DNA of 64,000 nucleotides from Bacillus sp. FJAT-27225. Its GTDB lineage: Bacteria > Bacillota > Bacilli > Bacillales > Cytobacillaceae. The DNA is taken from assembly GCF_001685025.1 (NCBI RefSeq), contig NZ_MAYU01000023.1, positions 327,660 to 391,659 on the forward strand, in the 5' to 3' direction. A program made the position numbers and the translations under genes. Under the pieces are notes generated by a model. It was not told the origin of the DNA and did no database searches. It saw only the letters and a program-made list of their open reading frames with translations. Shown one piece after another: positions 15,930 through 24,430 of this stretch (position 1 is its first letter; the number at the start of each line of letters is the position of its first letter).

Positions 15930-17342
15930 TTGGCAGCATTCATTCATGATAACTTTATGCTTAAAAATAAAGCGGCGGTGGAGTTGTATCACAACTATGC
16001 CAAAGATATGCCGATTTATGATTACCACTGCCACCTTTCTCCAAAGGATATTGCTGAAAACAGGAAATTCAGCAACATCACTGAACTATGGCTTGAGGGT
16101 GACCATTATAAGTGGAGAGCATTGAGGGCAAATGGTGTTGACGAGCGTTATATTACAGGAGATGCCGATCCGAAGGAAAAGTTTGCGGCATGGGCAAAAA
16201 CCGTTCCAAACACACTGGGAAACCCACTCTATCACTGGACCCATCTTGAACTTAAAAAATACTTCGGAATTGAAGAATTGCTTGATGAGACTAGCTGGGA
16301 ACGCATTTGGGACAAGTGCAATGAACTACTGGAAAAGGATGAGTACTCCGTACAAAACCTAATCCTTCGTTCCAATGTGAAAGTAATTTGTACCACGGAT
16401 GATCCGACAGATGACTTGCAATACCACGAGCAAATCGCAAATAGCAATTTTCCGGTTACAGTATTGCCAACCTTCCGTCCGGATAAAGGTGTTGAAATTA
16501 ACAAGGATTCCTTCAAAGGCTTTGTTGAACTGCTGGGCAGTGTCGTTGGCAGGGAAATCAAATCATTTGGGGATTACCTGAACGCCCTTGAGGAGCGGGT
16601 TGAGTACTTCCATCAAAAAGGCGGCAGGCTTTCCGACCATGGACTCGGATCAATTCCATTCGCAACTGCCGAGCCAGCTGAACTCGAGAAAATTTTTGAA
16701 GCTGGATTGAGCGGCCAAAGCGTGAGCGCTGAGGATGAAGAGAAGTTTAAAACAGCAGTACTTGTGTTTTTAGGAAAATGCTACAAGAAACGCGATTGGG
16801 CCATGCAAATTCACTTTGGTGCGATTCGCAATAACAATACTAGATTGTTTAATAAACTTGGAGCAGATGCTGGCTTTGATTCCATCAATGATGAGGGCGA
16901 AGTCGCAGCACCGCTTAATGCATTGCTCGATGCCTTGGATAAGGACAACTCTCTTCCAAAAACCATTCTTTATAACCTGAACCCTATCCATAACGATTTG
17001 ATTGGGAGTACGCTAGCCAATTTCCAGACTGAACCGGGTGTAGCCGGCAAAATTCAATTTGGTTCCGGCTGGTGGTTTAACGATACGAAACAAGGGATGA
17101 TCCGTCAGATGAATGCATTGGCTGATCAAGGACTGCTTATGCATTTTGTCGGCATGCTGACTGACTCCCGAAGCTTTATTTCGTACAGCCGCCATGAATA
17201 CTTCCGCCGCATCCTTTGCAACCTGGTAGGAGAATGGGTTGAGGATGGAGAAGTACCGAATGATAAGGATCTATTGAAAAAGCTTATTGAAAATATTTGC
17301 TATAACAATGCAAAAAACTACTTCAGTATTGAAGTGAAATAA
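15930..17342 (+). CDS. uxaC: Glucuronate isomerase
   Basis: A 470-residue metal-dependent isomerase of the amidohydrolase-like UxaC family. It converts D-glucuronate to D-fructuronate, and galacturonate to tagaturonate. The N-terminal Y-D-Y-H-C-H-L-S-P and the later H-W-T-H-L-E-L segments are family signatures. I choose TTG at 15930 because AGGAGGT precedes it by 7 nt; the longer GTG at 15921 lies within the ribosome binding site. It lies 23 bp behind kdgK in the same operon. Because uxuA and uxuB follow and no altronate genes are seen, the route here is the glucuronate branch. Confidence 0.94.
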   Translation: MAAFIHDNFMLKNKAAVELYHNYAKDMPIYDYHCHLSPKDIAENRKFSNITELWLEGDHYKWRALRANGVDERYITGDADPKEKFAAWAKTVPNTLGNPLYHWTHLELKKYFGIEELLDETSWERIWDKCNELLEKDEYSVQNLILRSNVKVICTTDDPTDDLQYHEQIANSNFPVTVLPTFRPDKGVEINKDSFKGFVELLGSVVGREIKSFGDYLNALEERVEYFHQKGGRLSDHGLGSIPFATAEPAELEKIFEAGLSGQSVSAEDEEKFKTAVLVFLGKCYKKRDWAMQIHFGAIRNNNTRLFNKLGADAGFDSINDEGEVAAPLNALLDALDKDNSLPKTILYNLNPIHNDLIGSTLANFQTEPGVAGKIQFGSGWWFNDTKQGMIRQMNALADQGLLMHFVGMLTDSRSFISYSRHEYFRRILCNLVGEWVEDGEVPNDKDLLKKLIENICYNNAKNYFSIEVK

Positions 17343-17358
17343 AAGGAGGAACTTTATT

Positions 17359-18411
17359 ATGCAAATGAGTTTTCGCTGGTACGGCAAGACTGACAGTATT
17401 TCATTGGAGTACATCCGCCAGATTCCTGGTATGAAAGGTATTGTAACTGCAATTTATGATATCCCGGTTGGCGAAGCATGGCCAATGGATAAAATCGAGG
17501 AATTGAAAAAGACTGTAGAAGATGCAGGCCTTGAAATCTCTGTTATCGAGAGTGTACCTGTCCATGAAGACATCAAAATCGGTCTTCCAACACGTGACAA
17601 GTACATTGAAAACTATAAAGAAACAATCCGTAACCTAGGTAAAGCTGGCATTCCGGTTGTTTGCTACAACTTCATGCCAATCTTTGACTGGACTCGTACA
17701 GATCTTGATTACCGTCTTCCAGATGGTTCAACAGCTCTTATCTTTGAAGAAGAAGTTGCTAAGAAAATGGACCCGCTAACAGGCGAACTTTCCCTGCCAG
17801 GCTGGGATTCCAGCTACAAAAAGGAAGATTTGCAAGTATTGTTTGACCACTACAGCAAGGTCGACCATGAAAAGCTATGGGAAAACCTTGGATATTTCAT
17901 TAATGAAATCATTCCAGTTGCAGAAGAAGCTGGCGTGAAGATGGCAATCCACCCAGATGATCCTCCGTACGATATCTTTGGCTTGCCACGTATCATTACA
18001 AACAAAGAAAACCTTGAGCGTTTCATCAACCTATACGACAGCCCATACAACGGCTTGACTATGTGCAGTGGTTCCCTAGGATCACACCCTGATAACAATT
18101 TCCCTGAAATGCTTCGTTACTTTGGCCAAAAAGGCCGCGTGAATTTCGTTCATGCCCGTAACATTAAGCTGACTGGCGGACTTAGCTTTGAAGAATCTGC
18201 ACATCCATCCGAATACGGTTCTATTGATATGTATGAAGTTATCCGCTCAATGGCAGACTTCAACTATGAAGGTCCAATCCGTCCTGACCATGGCCGCATG
18301 ATCTGGGGCGAAACTGGAAAGCCAGGCTACGGCTTGTACGACCGCGCACTAGGCGCAACATACCTTTACGGCCTATGGGAAGCAGAACAAAAAAGCAGGA
18401 AAAACAAGTAA
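17359..18411 (+). CDS. uxuA: Mannonate dehydratase
   Basis: A 350-residue TIM-barrel enzyme that dehydrates D-mannonate to 2-keto-3-deoxygluconate using a divalent metal. Typical segments are F-R-W-Y-G near the N-terminus, V-C-Y-N-F-M-P-I-F-D-W-T-R, A-I-H-P-D-D-P-P, M-C-S-G-S-L-G and F-V-H-A-R-N-I. It starts at an ATG with AAAAGGAGG 7-8 nt upstream and 16 bp after uxaC. It ends the compact part of the operon; about 380 bp of repeat DNA separates it from the reductase gene that acts just before it in the pathway. Confidence 0.95.
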   Translation: MQMSFRWYGKTDSISLEYIRQIPGMKGIVTAIYDIPVGEAWPMDKIEELKKTVEDAGLEISVIESVPVHEDIKIGLPTRDKYIENYKETIRNLGKAGIPVVCYNFMPIFDWTRTDLDYRLPDGSTALIFEEEVAKKMDPLTGELSLPGWDSSYKKEDLQVLFDHYSKVDHEKLWENLGYFINEIIPVAEEAGVKMAIHPDDPPYDIFGLPRIITNKENLERFINLYDSPYNGLTMCSGSLGSHPDNNFPEMLRYFGQKGRVNFVHARNIKLTGGLSFEESAHPSEYGSIDMYEVIRSMADFNYEGPIRPDHGRMIWGETGKPGYGLYDRALGATYLYGLWEAEQKSRKNK

Positions 18412-18487
18412 TTTAAGTAATTTACGATAAGTAATGGTTTGCTGTGAGATTAACGAACAAGATATGTTGTAAGAATTACTATATGGA

Positions 18488-18732
18488 TTGAAGCGGAAGG
18501 CGCGAAGACTCCAGTGGGAGAAAAGGGACAGTGGGAGACCCAACAGGCGCTTATAGCGCCGAGGAGATAGGAAAGCGAGGCGACTGCCCAGCTCCGAAAA
18601 GCGCTGGAGGGCCTGAAGCAGAAGTCGTTCTTGACTTCAGCTGAAGGACCGAAGCGACTCGAGGAGCTAGGAGCCGCAGCTAGACAGGCTCCCCGCCCGC
18701 CCACGGAAAGCGAAGCGCCTGAAGTGGAAATC
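18488..18732. repeat. Bacillus-type intergenic repeat, interrupted
   Basis: Left part 18488-18566 (GCGGAAGGCGCGAAGACTCC ... GGCGCTTATAGCGCCGAGGAG) and right part 18686-18732 (AGGCTCCCCGCCCGCCCACG ... GCGAAGCGCCTGAAGTGGAAA) together form one element of a kind I recall as frequent between genes in Bacillus relatives. A second repeat (18567-18685) splits it. It lies inside the uxu operon and may affect read-through into uxuB. Confidence 0.65.
18567..18685 (-). repeat. Second repeat family, nested copy (minus orientation)
   Basis: Its reverse complement begins GTCTAGCTGCGGCTCCTAGC. It runs through CTCGAGTCGCTTCGGTCCTT and the hairpin GAAGTC / GACTTC (18621-18638). The same order of motifs is found in plus orientation at 33531-33712 between leuB and leuC. 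It sits exactly at the break of the surrounding repeat, as an insertion would. Confidence 0.68.
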
Positions 18733-18795
18733 CAAGAACTCTAGTTCAAGCTACATAGTTAAACCAAACCCTAATTTTAGAGGAGGATTTCCGAA

Positions 18796-19650
18796 ATGGC
18801 AGTTCCATTCAAAGTAGATTTAACAAATAAAGTTGCTGTTGTAACAGGCGGCGGCGGTGTATTGGGTTCATACTTTGCAAAAGCACTTGCAGAATGCGGT
18901 GCGAAAGTTGCAATCCTTGACCTTAACCAGGAACCAGCTGACAAAATCGCAGCAGAAATCAAGGAAGCTGGCGGCACTGCAATCGGTGTTGCAGCAAACG
19001 TCCTTGACCGTGAAGCACTTGAAAAAGCTCGCGAAATTGTTGAAAAAGAGCTAGGCACTTGCGACATCCTTCTAAACGGTGCCGGCGGAAACAACCCGCG
19101 CGGTACTACTGATGACGAGTTCTACAATGCGGAAGAAGTGAAAAACAATCCAGACCTTAAGACATTCTTTGAGCTCGACCCTAAAGGTGTAGGTTTCGTA
19201 TTTGACCTTAACTTCCTTGGAACATTGCTTCCTTCCCAAGTATTTGCGAAGGGCATGACTGAGAAAAAAGGTACTTGCATCATCAACGTTTCTTCGATGA
19301 ATGCATACACTCCATTGACTAAAATTCCTGCATACAGCGGAGCGAAAGCTGCGATCAGCAACTTCACTCAATGGCTTGCTACTTACTTTGCAAAAGCAGG
19401 CATCCGTGTTAATGCGATTGCACCAGGCTTCCTGGCAACTGCACAAAACAGGGCGCTTTTGTTCAATGAAGATGGAACTCCAACAGCTCGTACAGGGAAA
19501 ATCCTGAACAGCACTCCAATGGAGCGCTTCGGCGAGCCGGAAGAGTTGGTTGGCGGTCTCCTGTTCCTTGCTAGCGAAGAAGCTGCAAGCTTTGTAACAG
19601 GTGTTGTTCTTCCAATCGACGGTGGATTCTCTTCTTACACTGGAGTTTAA
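18796..19650 (+). CDS. uxuB: Fructuronate/mannonate oxidoreductase, SDR type
   Basis: A 284-residue short-chain dehydrogenase with the nucleotide-binding T-G-G-G-G-V-L-G (17-24), N-G-A-G-G and catalytic Y180-S-G-A-K184. The insert rich in N, D and E after N-N-P-R-G-T and the long C-terminal part match the B. subtilis UxuB (YjmF) type, which interconverts D-fructuronate and D-mannonate with NAD(P)H. This is the step between UxaC and UxuA. The ATG has AGAGGAGG upstream. It follows the repeat-filled gap after uxuA and is closed by a strong hairpin. The assignment rests on SDR motifs plus pathway context. Confidence 0.88.
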   Translation: MAVPFKVDLTNKVAVVTGGGGVLGSYFAKALAECGAKVAILDLNQEPADKIAAEIKEAGGTAIGVAANVLDREALEKAREIVEKELGTCDILLNGAGGNNPRGTTDDEFYNAEEVKNNPDLKTFFELDPKGVGFVFDLNFLGTLLPSQVFAKGMTEKKGTCIINVSSMNAYTPLTKIPAYSGAKAAISNFTQWLATYFAKAGIRVNAIAPGFLATAQNRALLFNEDGTPTARTGKILNSTPMERFGEPEELVGGLLFLASEEAASFVTGVVLPIDGGFSSYTGV

Positions 19651-19662
19651 TATTTCTTTTAC

Positions 19663-19702
19663 GGTTGCCCTGCCCGATTCGTATCGGTCAGGGCAGCCTT
19701 TA
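19663..19702 (+). terminator. Strong hairpin after uxuB
   Basis: GGTTGCCCTGCCCGAT pairs with ATCGGTCAGGGCAGCC around a 4-nt loop, followed by TTTAT. The T run is short, so some transcription may continue into the HAD and GH3 genes. Confidence 0.7.
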
Positions 19703-19766
19703 TGTGTTTATTAAAAAGCGTTTTCAACTTAGTGAAATCAACTTTGTTTATAGGTGGAGGCTGACA

Positions 19767-20606
19767 ATGAAAGAGAATATTAATGAATTCAAAAAAACAA
19801 GAGACTTCCTGGTATGTGTTGATTCAGATGGCTGCGCAATGGATACGATGGAAGTCAAGCACCGAAAATCCTTTGGTCCAGAGGCTGTGAATATCTGGAA
19901 TCTTCATCATATTGAGGATCGCTTCCTTGAAGTGTGGAATAACTTAAACCTCTACACAATGACAAGAGGAATTAACCGTTTTAAGGGTGTTGTTGCAACA
20001 TTTGAAGCCCTTGAAAAAGAAGGGATTGAAATGCCGGATATTTCTTCTTTTAAAAAATGGACTGAAACAACTCCTGAGCTTTCAGCACCTGCCCTTCAAA
20101 GGGAAATTGACAAAACCGGTGATGAGCAGTTAAAGAAGGCGTTGGAATGGAGTAAGGCGGTTAACCGTTCCATTGAACAGTTATCTGGCGAAGATAGGCC
20201 ATTTGAAGGTGCGAAAGAAGGACTTGAAGCGGCACAGGAAGTCGCAGATGTCGCAATCGTATCATCCGCTAACGGTGCTGCCGTTCTGGATGAATGGACG
20301 AGGCATGAGCTTGCGCCGCATGTGGATGTAATGCTTGGCCAGGAAGCTGGCACAAAGGCATACTGCATTGGACAATTAAAAGAATTCGGTTATGACAACA
20401 AACAAGTCTTAATGGTTGGCGATGCACCCGGAGACCTGGATGCAGCCAGCAAGAATGGCGTGTTCTTTTATCCAATCTTGGTCAATAAGGAAAAATTCTC
20501 TTGGGATCGCTTTAAAAATGAAGCATTGGGTAAGTTCATTGACGGAAGCTTCGATGATGATTATCAGAAGCAGCTGATTAATGAGTTTAATGACAACCTA
20601 AAATAG
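19767..20606 (+). CDS. HAD-superfamily hydrolase of the uronate island
   Basis: A cytoplasmic HAD phosphatase-like protein of about 279 residues. Motif I is V-D-S-D-G-C-A-M-D-T-M near the N-terminus, motif II serine lies in V-S-S-A-N, and motif IV is V-G-D-A-P-G-D-L-D-A-A. A helical cap is inserted after motif I. HAD enzymes of this shape usually dephosphorylate sugar phosphates or related metabolites. The substrate is unknown; the location suggests removal of phosphate from a pathway side-product or an imported phosphorylated sugar. ATG 19767 follows GGTGGAGG. GH3 paralogue 2 begins 15 bp after its stop, so the two are co-transcribed. Confidence 0.75.
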   Translation: MKENINEFKKTRDFLVCVDSDGCAMDTMEVKHRKSFGPEAVNIWNLHHIEDRFLEVWNNLNLYTMTRGINRFKGVVATFEALEKEGIEMPDISSFKKWTETTPELSAPALQREIDKTGDEQLKKALEWSKAVNRSIEQLSGEDRPFEGAKEGLEAAQEVADVAIVSSANGAAVLDEWTRHELAPHVDVMLGQEAGTKAYCIGQLKEFGYDNKQVLMVGDAPGDLDAASKNGVFFYPILVNKEKFSWDRFKNEALGKFIDGSFDDDYQKQLINEFNDNLK

Positions 20607-20621
20607 AGAGAAGTGTAGAGT

Positions 20622-22379
20622 GTGGAAATGAGTCGGAAAATAGCCGGGAAAAACGTCCCAATGCCGAAGGTCGACCTAAAAGCAAAACCATACAATTTGT
20701 CAGATGAAGACATTAAATGGGTAACAGAAACGATTTCCGGTATGACGGATGAAGAAAAAATCGGCCAATTGTTCATAAACCTGTTCTTTTTTGGCGGAGA
20801 CCAATTCAGTGGCAACAACCTGACCAATGAGGAAATCTTGAAAAAGTACCATATTGGCGGAGCTCGCTACCAGGGTGGCACTGCTGAACAAGTACAGGAT
20901 TTGATTAACAGTTTGCAATCTGGCTCCAAGGTGCCATTGCTTGTGGCAGCGAACTGTGACTCTGGCGGCAATGGCGCAATGAAAGATGGTACATATGTTG
21001 CCAAAGCAGCAATGTGCGAAGCTTCCGGAGACACTCAGGTATCTTACGATGCCGGCTATGTCAGCGGCCGTGAAGAACATGCGATCGGGGTTAACTGGAA
21101 CTTTGATCCTTGTGTCGATATCCTGAAGAACTGGCGCAATACAATCGTTAACACCCGTGCGTATGGAACCGATGCTGAAACGGTCATTAAGCATACAAAT
21201 GCATATATTGAAGGTCTGACTGAAAGCAATATCGGCGTATGTATAAAGCACTGGCCTGGTGACGGTACTGAAGAACGCGACCAGCATCTTGTCATGGGAG
21301 TCAATGAACTAAGTGTGGAAGAATGGGAGGAAACATTCGGTAAGGTATACCGAAACCATATCGAAAATGGTGTCCATTCCATTATGTCTGGCCATATTGC
21401 ACTTCCTGAGTACCAAAAGCAACTGATTCCTGGCCTTGAAGACCGGGATGTCCTGCCGGCGACTCTTGCCCCAGAACTGATCAATGGCCTGCTGAAAACA
21501 AAGCTTGGCTTCAATGGCCTTGTGTTGACAGATGCAGCCCACATGCTGGGGATGACGGCAGCCATGAAGCGTGAGGAGTATGTACCTCAGGCAATTGCAG
21601 CAGGATGTGACATGTTCTTATTCTTCAATGATATCGATGAAGACTATCACTTCATGTTGAACGGCTATAAGAATGGTATCATCACTGAAGAGCGCCTTCA
21701 GGATGCCCTTGAAAGGATTCTTGGCCTTAAAGCGGCTCTAGGTCTTCACAAATCGCAGCAAGAAGGCACATTGCTCCGTACAAGGGAAGATCTGAAAGTA
21801 GTCGGATCCGAAGACCATATCGAACGTGCAAGAGCTGCTGCAGATAAGGGTATCACTCTTGTTAAGAACACTCTAGACCAGCTGCCGATCCGCCCGGAAA
21901 CACATAAACGCATTCGCCTCTACTACCTCGAAGGTGAAAAAGGCGGCATTTATGAAGCGGGTTCTGAAACACTTGATTTCATTAAAGCAGAATTGGAAAG
22001 ACGCGGGTTTGAAGTAGCCATTAATGATGGAACAACCCGGATCAAGGGCCCTACATTAAAATACCGTGCAGAAGTAGACGCAGCTTTGGTCTTTGCCAAT
22101 GTTGTCGGATATGGCGCACAAAACAATTATCGGATCCAATGGAAGACGGCAATGAGCAACGAAGTTCCATGGTACGTGTATGAAGTTCCAACCGTATTTG
22201 TATCCTTGAACTTCACGACTCATTTGACGGATGTTCCAATGGTGAAGGCTTATATCAATGCATATAACGATGACGAAATCACCGTTACTAAAACCATTGA
22301 TAAAATTATGGGAGAGTCTGAATTCAAAGGAACTCCAAATGAACTCGTCTGGTGCAATAAGTGGGATACAAGGCTTTAA
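20622..22379 (+). CDS. Cytoplasmic glycoside hydrolase family 3 protein, paralogue 2
   Basis: A 585-residue paralogue of the 10763 gene, with no signal peptide. Conserved positions are K-H-W-P-G-D-G (209-215), D220-x-H222 and probable nucleophile D304 in L-V-L-T-D-A-A-H-M. Like its paralogue it has W in place of the usual F/I and D in place of H in the K-H-x-P-G-x-G loop. Large differences near residues 50-70 (an F-F-F-G-G-D insertion) suggest a different aglycone or linkage. The GTG at 20622 is the longest start; ATG 20628 or ATG 20661 are also possible because no strong ribosome binding site is seen. It follows the HAD gene and probably acts on an imported uronide. Confidence 0.8.
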   Translation: MEMSRKIAGKNVPMPKVDLKAKPYNLSDEDIKWVTETISGMTDEEKIGQLFINLFFFGGDQFSGNNLTNEEILKKYHIGGARYQGGTAEQVQDLINSLQSGSKVPLLVAANCDSGGNGAMKDGTYVAKAAMCEASGDTQVSYDAGYVSGREEHAIGVNWNFDPCVDILKNWRNTIVNTRAYGTDAETVIKHTNAYIEGLTESNIGVCIKHWPGDGTEERDQHLVMGVNELSVEEWEETFGKVYRNHIENGVHSIMSGHIALPEYQKQLIPGLEDRDVLPATLAPELINGLLKTKLGFNGLVLTDAAHMLGMTAAMKREEYVPQAIAAGCDMFLFFNDIDEDYHFMLNGYKNGIITEERLQDALERILGLKAALGLHKSQQEGTLLRTREDLKVVGSEDHIERARAAADKGITLVKNTLDQLPIRPETHKRIRLYYLEGEKGGIYEAGSETLDFIKAELERRGFEVAINDGTTRIKGPTLKYRAEVDAALVFANVVGYGAQNNYRIQWKTAMSNEVPWYVYEVPTVFVSLNFTTHLTDVPMVKAYINAYNDDEITVTKTIDKIMGESEFKGTPNELVWCNKWDTRL

Positions 22380-22392
22380 TCGGCTAAATAAC

Positions 22393-22425
22393 AACAGCGA
22401 GTGGCTTCATGTCATTCGCTGTTTT
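22393..22425. terminator. Terminator between GH3 paralogue 2 and the AraC gene
   Basis: AACAGCGAGTG pairs with CATTCGCTGTT, followed by TT. It overlaps the 3' end of the convergent AraC gene. Confidence 0.65.
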
Positions 22426-23653
22426 GGATTGTATATTGGTTTTTCAAGTATTGGGAAGGGGTCAATGTCGTAAGTTTTTTAAAAACCCTGCTAAAGTAAT
22501 TAACATCATTAAAACCGACTAAAAACGCAATTTCAGTTACAGTTTTATTTCCCCTATAAAAGTAAACTTTTGCTTCCTCAATCCGTTTGTGATTTATATA
22601 GTCAGTTAGTGTTTTGTTTGTCTCTTCCTTAAATTTGCGGGATAAATAACTAGGATTCACACGCATTTCAAGAGCTATCTCGTTCAACGTTAAAGGATTT
22701 TGCAAATTGAAATGGATGTAGTCCACCACTTGTTTAATGATCGGGCTATAATTCCTGGTTGAGAATTCCTTTACCGTTTCACAATATTCCTTGACCATAA
22801 TGGCACCAAGCTTTTTCAAATGGTTCAAGCTGGGCGCCCTTTCAATCAAAATCGCAAATTTTTCGGAAATCGTATGTAAATAGACTGGATGGACGCCACC
22901 CTTTTCCGCAGCAATCCTGCAGATTGTGTTAGAAACGAGTGAAATGTTTTTTGCGGAGCGGATCGGGCTTTCGGGAATCCGATTGGAAAAATCCAGAACG
23001 TCTACCGATAATTTTGAGATTTTCCCCACGACTGATGTATCACCTTTGGCAATGGCATTCATTAGCTTCTTCTCATATTCGTATCTGTTTTCAATAACCG
23101 ATTTGCTTTCGGCCAAGCTCTCGTTCAATTTCTCTTTATTAATAAGCGGGATCCTTGGAGCGGACGTAACGATCTTTGGGTGTATCAGCCCGCCATGGCA
23201 CATAGTGGCGATCATTTCGCCAATCGCTTCGTTTTCCTGATACGTAACGACAGGAAGGGATTTATAAAAGCTCTGCAGCTGTGTCCGCCCGCTGACTGGC
23301 AGTTTGTGATTGACAATCATGTCATTCATAAACTCAATGACGGACGTATTTGATAAAAAAGGGCCAATTACAATCGAAGCTTCCAATGAGCAACTGCTGT
23401 CCCATAATCCTGCAGCCAAGAATTCAAGTCCATACGGGTTGACATAATAATATATGGCATCCTGCCCATTTTGCTGGAGGGCGTTGTTGATTATCAGGAA
23501 TTCATTTTCAAGGTTTTGTAGAACCGCGGGTGTGGGGTGATTGACTAGTTGAAAACTGGGCTGGCCGTTGATATCAATTAATCTGCTATCAATTTTCGTG
23601 ACAGCATGCAAAATTGTACAAATCTTTATATAAGAATCATCTTGTTTTGCCAT
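22412..23653 (-). CDS. AraC-family regulator with N-terminal sensor domain
   Basis: A 413-residue cytoplasmic regulator. The last 100 or so residues hold two AraC helix-turn-helix motifs (L-T-L-N-E-I-A-L-E-M-R-V-N-P-S-Y-L-S-R and K-T-V-T-E-I-A-F-L-V-G-F). The N-terminal part (Y-I-K-I-C-T-I-L-H-A-V-T ... I-V-I-G-P-F-L) resembles the PocR/YesN-associated ligand-binding region rather than a cupin. The ATG at 23653 follows CAGGAGG with 6 nt spacing; the frame is open further upstream without a signal. It faces the uronate island and may activate part of it in response to a sugar; this is inferred from position only. Confidence 0.78.
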   Translation of the reverse strand: MAKQDDSYIKICTILHAVTKIDSRLIDINGQPSFQLVNHPTPAVLQNLENEFLIINNALQQNGQDAIYYYVNPYGLEFLAAGLWDSSCSLEASIVIGPFLSNTSVIEFMNDMIVNHKLPVSGRTQLQSFYKSLPVVTYQENEAIGEMIATMCHGGLIHPKIVTSAPRIPLINKEKLNESLAESKSVIENRYEYEKKLMNAIAKGDTSVVGKISKLSVDVLDFSNRIPESPIRSAKNISLVSNTICRIAAEKGGVHPVYLHTISEKFAILIERAPSLNHLKKLGAIMVKEYCETVKEFSTRNYSPIIKQVVDYIHFNLQNPLTLNEIALEMRVNPSYLSRKFKEETNKTLTDYINHKRIEEAKVYFYRGNKTVTEIAFLVGFNDVNYFSRVFKKLTTLTPSQYLKNQYTIQNSE

Positions 23654-23677
23654 CTGAACCTCCTGGAACGTAAAAAT

Positions 23678-23697
23678 AATTCTACTATAGTAAAATT
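23678..23697. promoter_or_regulatory. 20-bp palindrome in the AraC leader
   Basis: AATTCTACTATAGTAAAATT is a palindrome with one mismatch, about 25 bp before the AraC start codon. On the minus strand a TATAAT lies upstream, in GTATAATATGAGG at about 23720-23732. The palindrome is a good candidate for autoregulation. The rest of the gap to 24009 has three AATTCAG repeats (23905-23950) and no gene. Confidence 0.4.
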
Positions 23698-24009
23698 TGT
23701 GCGATAACTTCATTTGTCCTCATATTATACTAAAATTAAAGCGAATTCAAAAAAAGAATGCTAACTATCATGTATGGCATGGTTCAAAACATGTCCGTCG
23801 AAAACCTCGCTACAACGGCTCCTAAAGTACTGAATGAGAAAGCGTTGTAAAGGATAACAAGGAACTAACGAAGATTAAAAAGTAACAACCTTTTCTCCGC
23901 TTTGGAATTCAGTTTTAGCCGCGAATTCAGCGGGTTCAACGATTAATTCAGCGCTTTTGAAATTAATTATTAAAGTGCGTAATATTCTGAATATGGAAAT
24001 AAAAAGAAA

Positions 24010-24046
24010 GACCGGACGGTTCAATTGAACCATCCGGTCTTTTTTA
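24010..24046 (-). terminator. Terminator of the ywbE operon
   Basis: AGACCGGACGGTT pairs with AACCATCCGGTCT, with T tracts on both sides. It directly follows the ywbE stop on the minus strand. Confidence 0.88.
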
Positions 24047-24244
24047 TGAATCAGCATGAATTTCTTTTACCCGGCCGACCTGTCCATCTGTCAGCCTTAC
24101 TTTGATTCCGTGTGGATGAGAGGCTGAGTTGGTCAGGATGTCCTTCACAACGCCCCGCGTTAGCTTGCCAGTTCGTTGGTCCGCTTTCAGGACAATATCA
24201 ACAGTGCTGCCCGGTGCAATATCTTTTCTACTGCGTCCATCCAT
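24044..24244 (-). CDS. ywbE: YwbE family protein
   Basis: A 66-residue protein containing I-A-P-G-S-T-V-D-I-V-L-K-A-D-Q-R-T-G-K-L-T-R-G and L-T-x-S-x-x-H-P-H-G-I-K-V-R-L, the signature of the small conserved YwbE family. It is a KOW-like beta-barrel protein of unknown function. Its ATG abuts the TAA of the preceding small gene (TAA-ATG), so translation is probably coupled. The family is widespread in Bacillales and Gammaproteobacteria; no role is established. Confidence 0.88.
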   Translation of the reverse strand: MDGRSRKDIAPGSTVDIVLKADQRTGKLTRGVVKDILTNSASHPHGIKVRLTDGQVGRVKEIHADS

Positions 24245-24430
24245 TTAGGAGCCCATTTTCCTGCGTGTATTGCTTGGCTTTTTTGTCAGCTGGCTTTTCA
24301 TTTTTTTCGCCGACTGATCACCGCTTGCTGTGTTTTGATTAGTTGCCGCCTTGTTCTTTTTATTAGCAAGCTGCTGTTTCATCGCTTCCTGCAGGCTGAT
24401 TTTCTTTTTTGGCTCATTGGTTTCGGTCAC
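24245..24430 (-). CDS. Small lysine-rich hypothetical protein upstream of ywbE
   Basis: A 61-residue, highly basic, low-complexity protein (M-T-E-T-N-E-P-K-K-K-I-S-L-Q-E-A-M-K-Q-Q-L-A) beginning with GTG behind GGAGGG at 6 nt. The good ribosome binding site and tail-to-head junction with ywbE suggest a real gene. It is probably disordered; the I-S-L-Q-E-A-M-K-Q-Q-L-A stretch could form a short amphipathic helix. Function unknown; nucleic-acid or ribosome association would fit the charge but is a guess. Confidence 0.6.
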   Translation of the reverse strand: MTETNEPKKKISLQEAMKQQLANKKNKAATNQNTASGDQSAKKMKSQLTKKPSNTRRKMGS

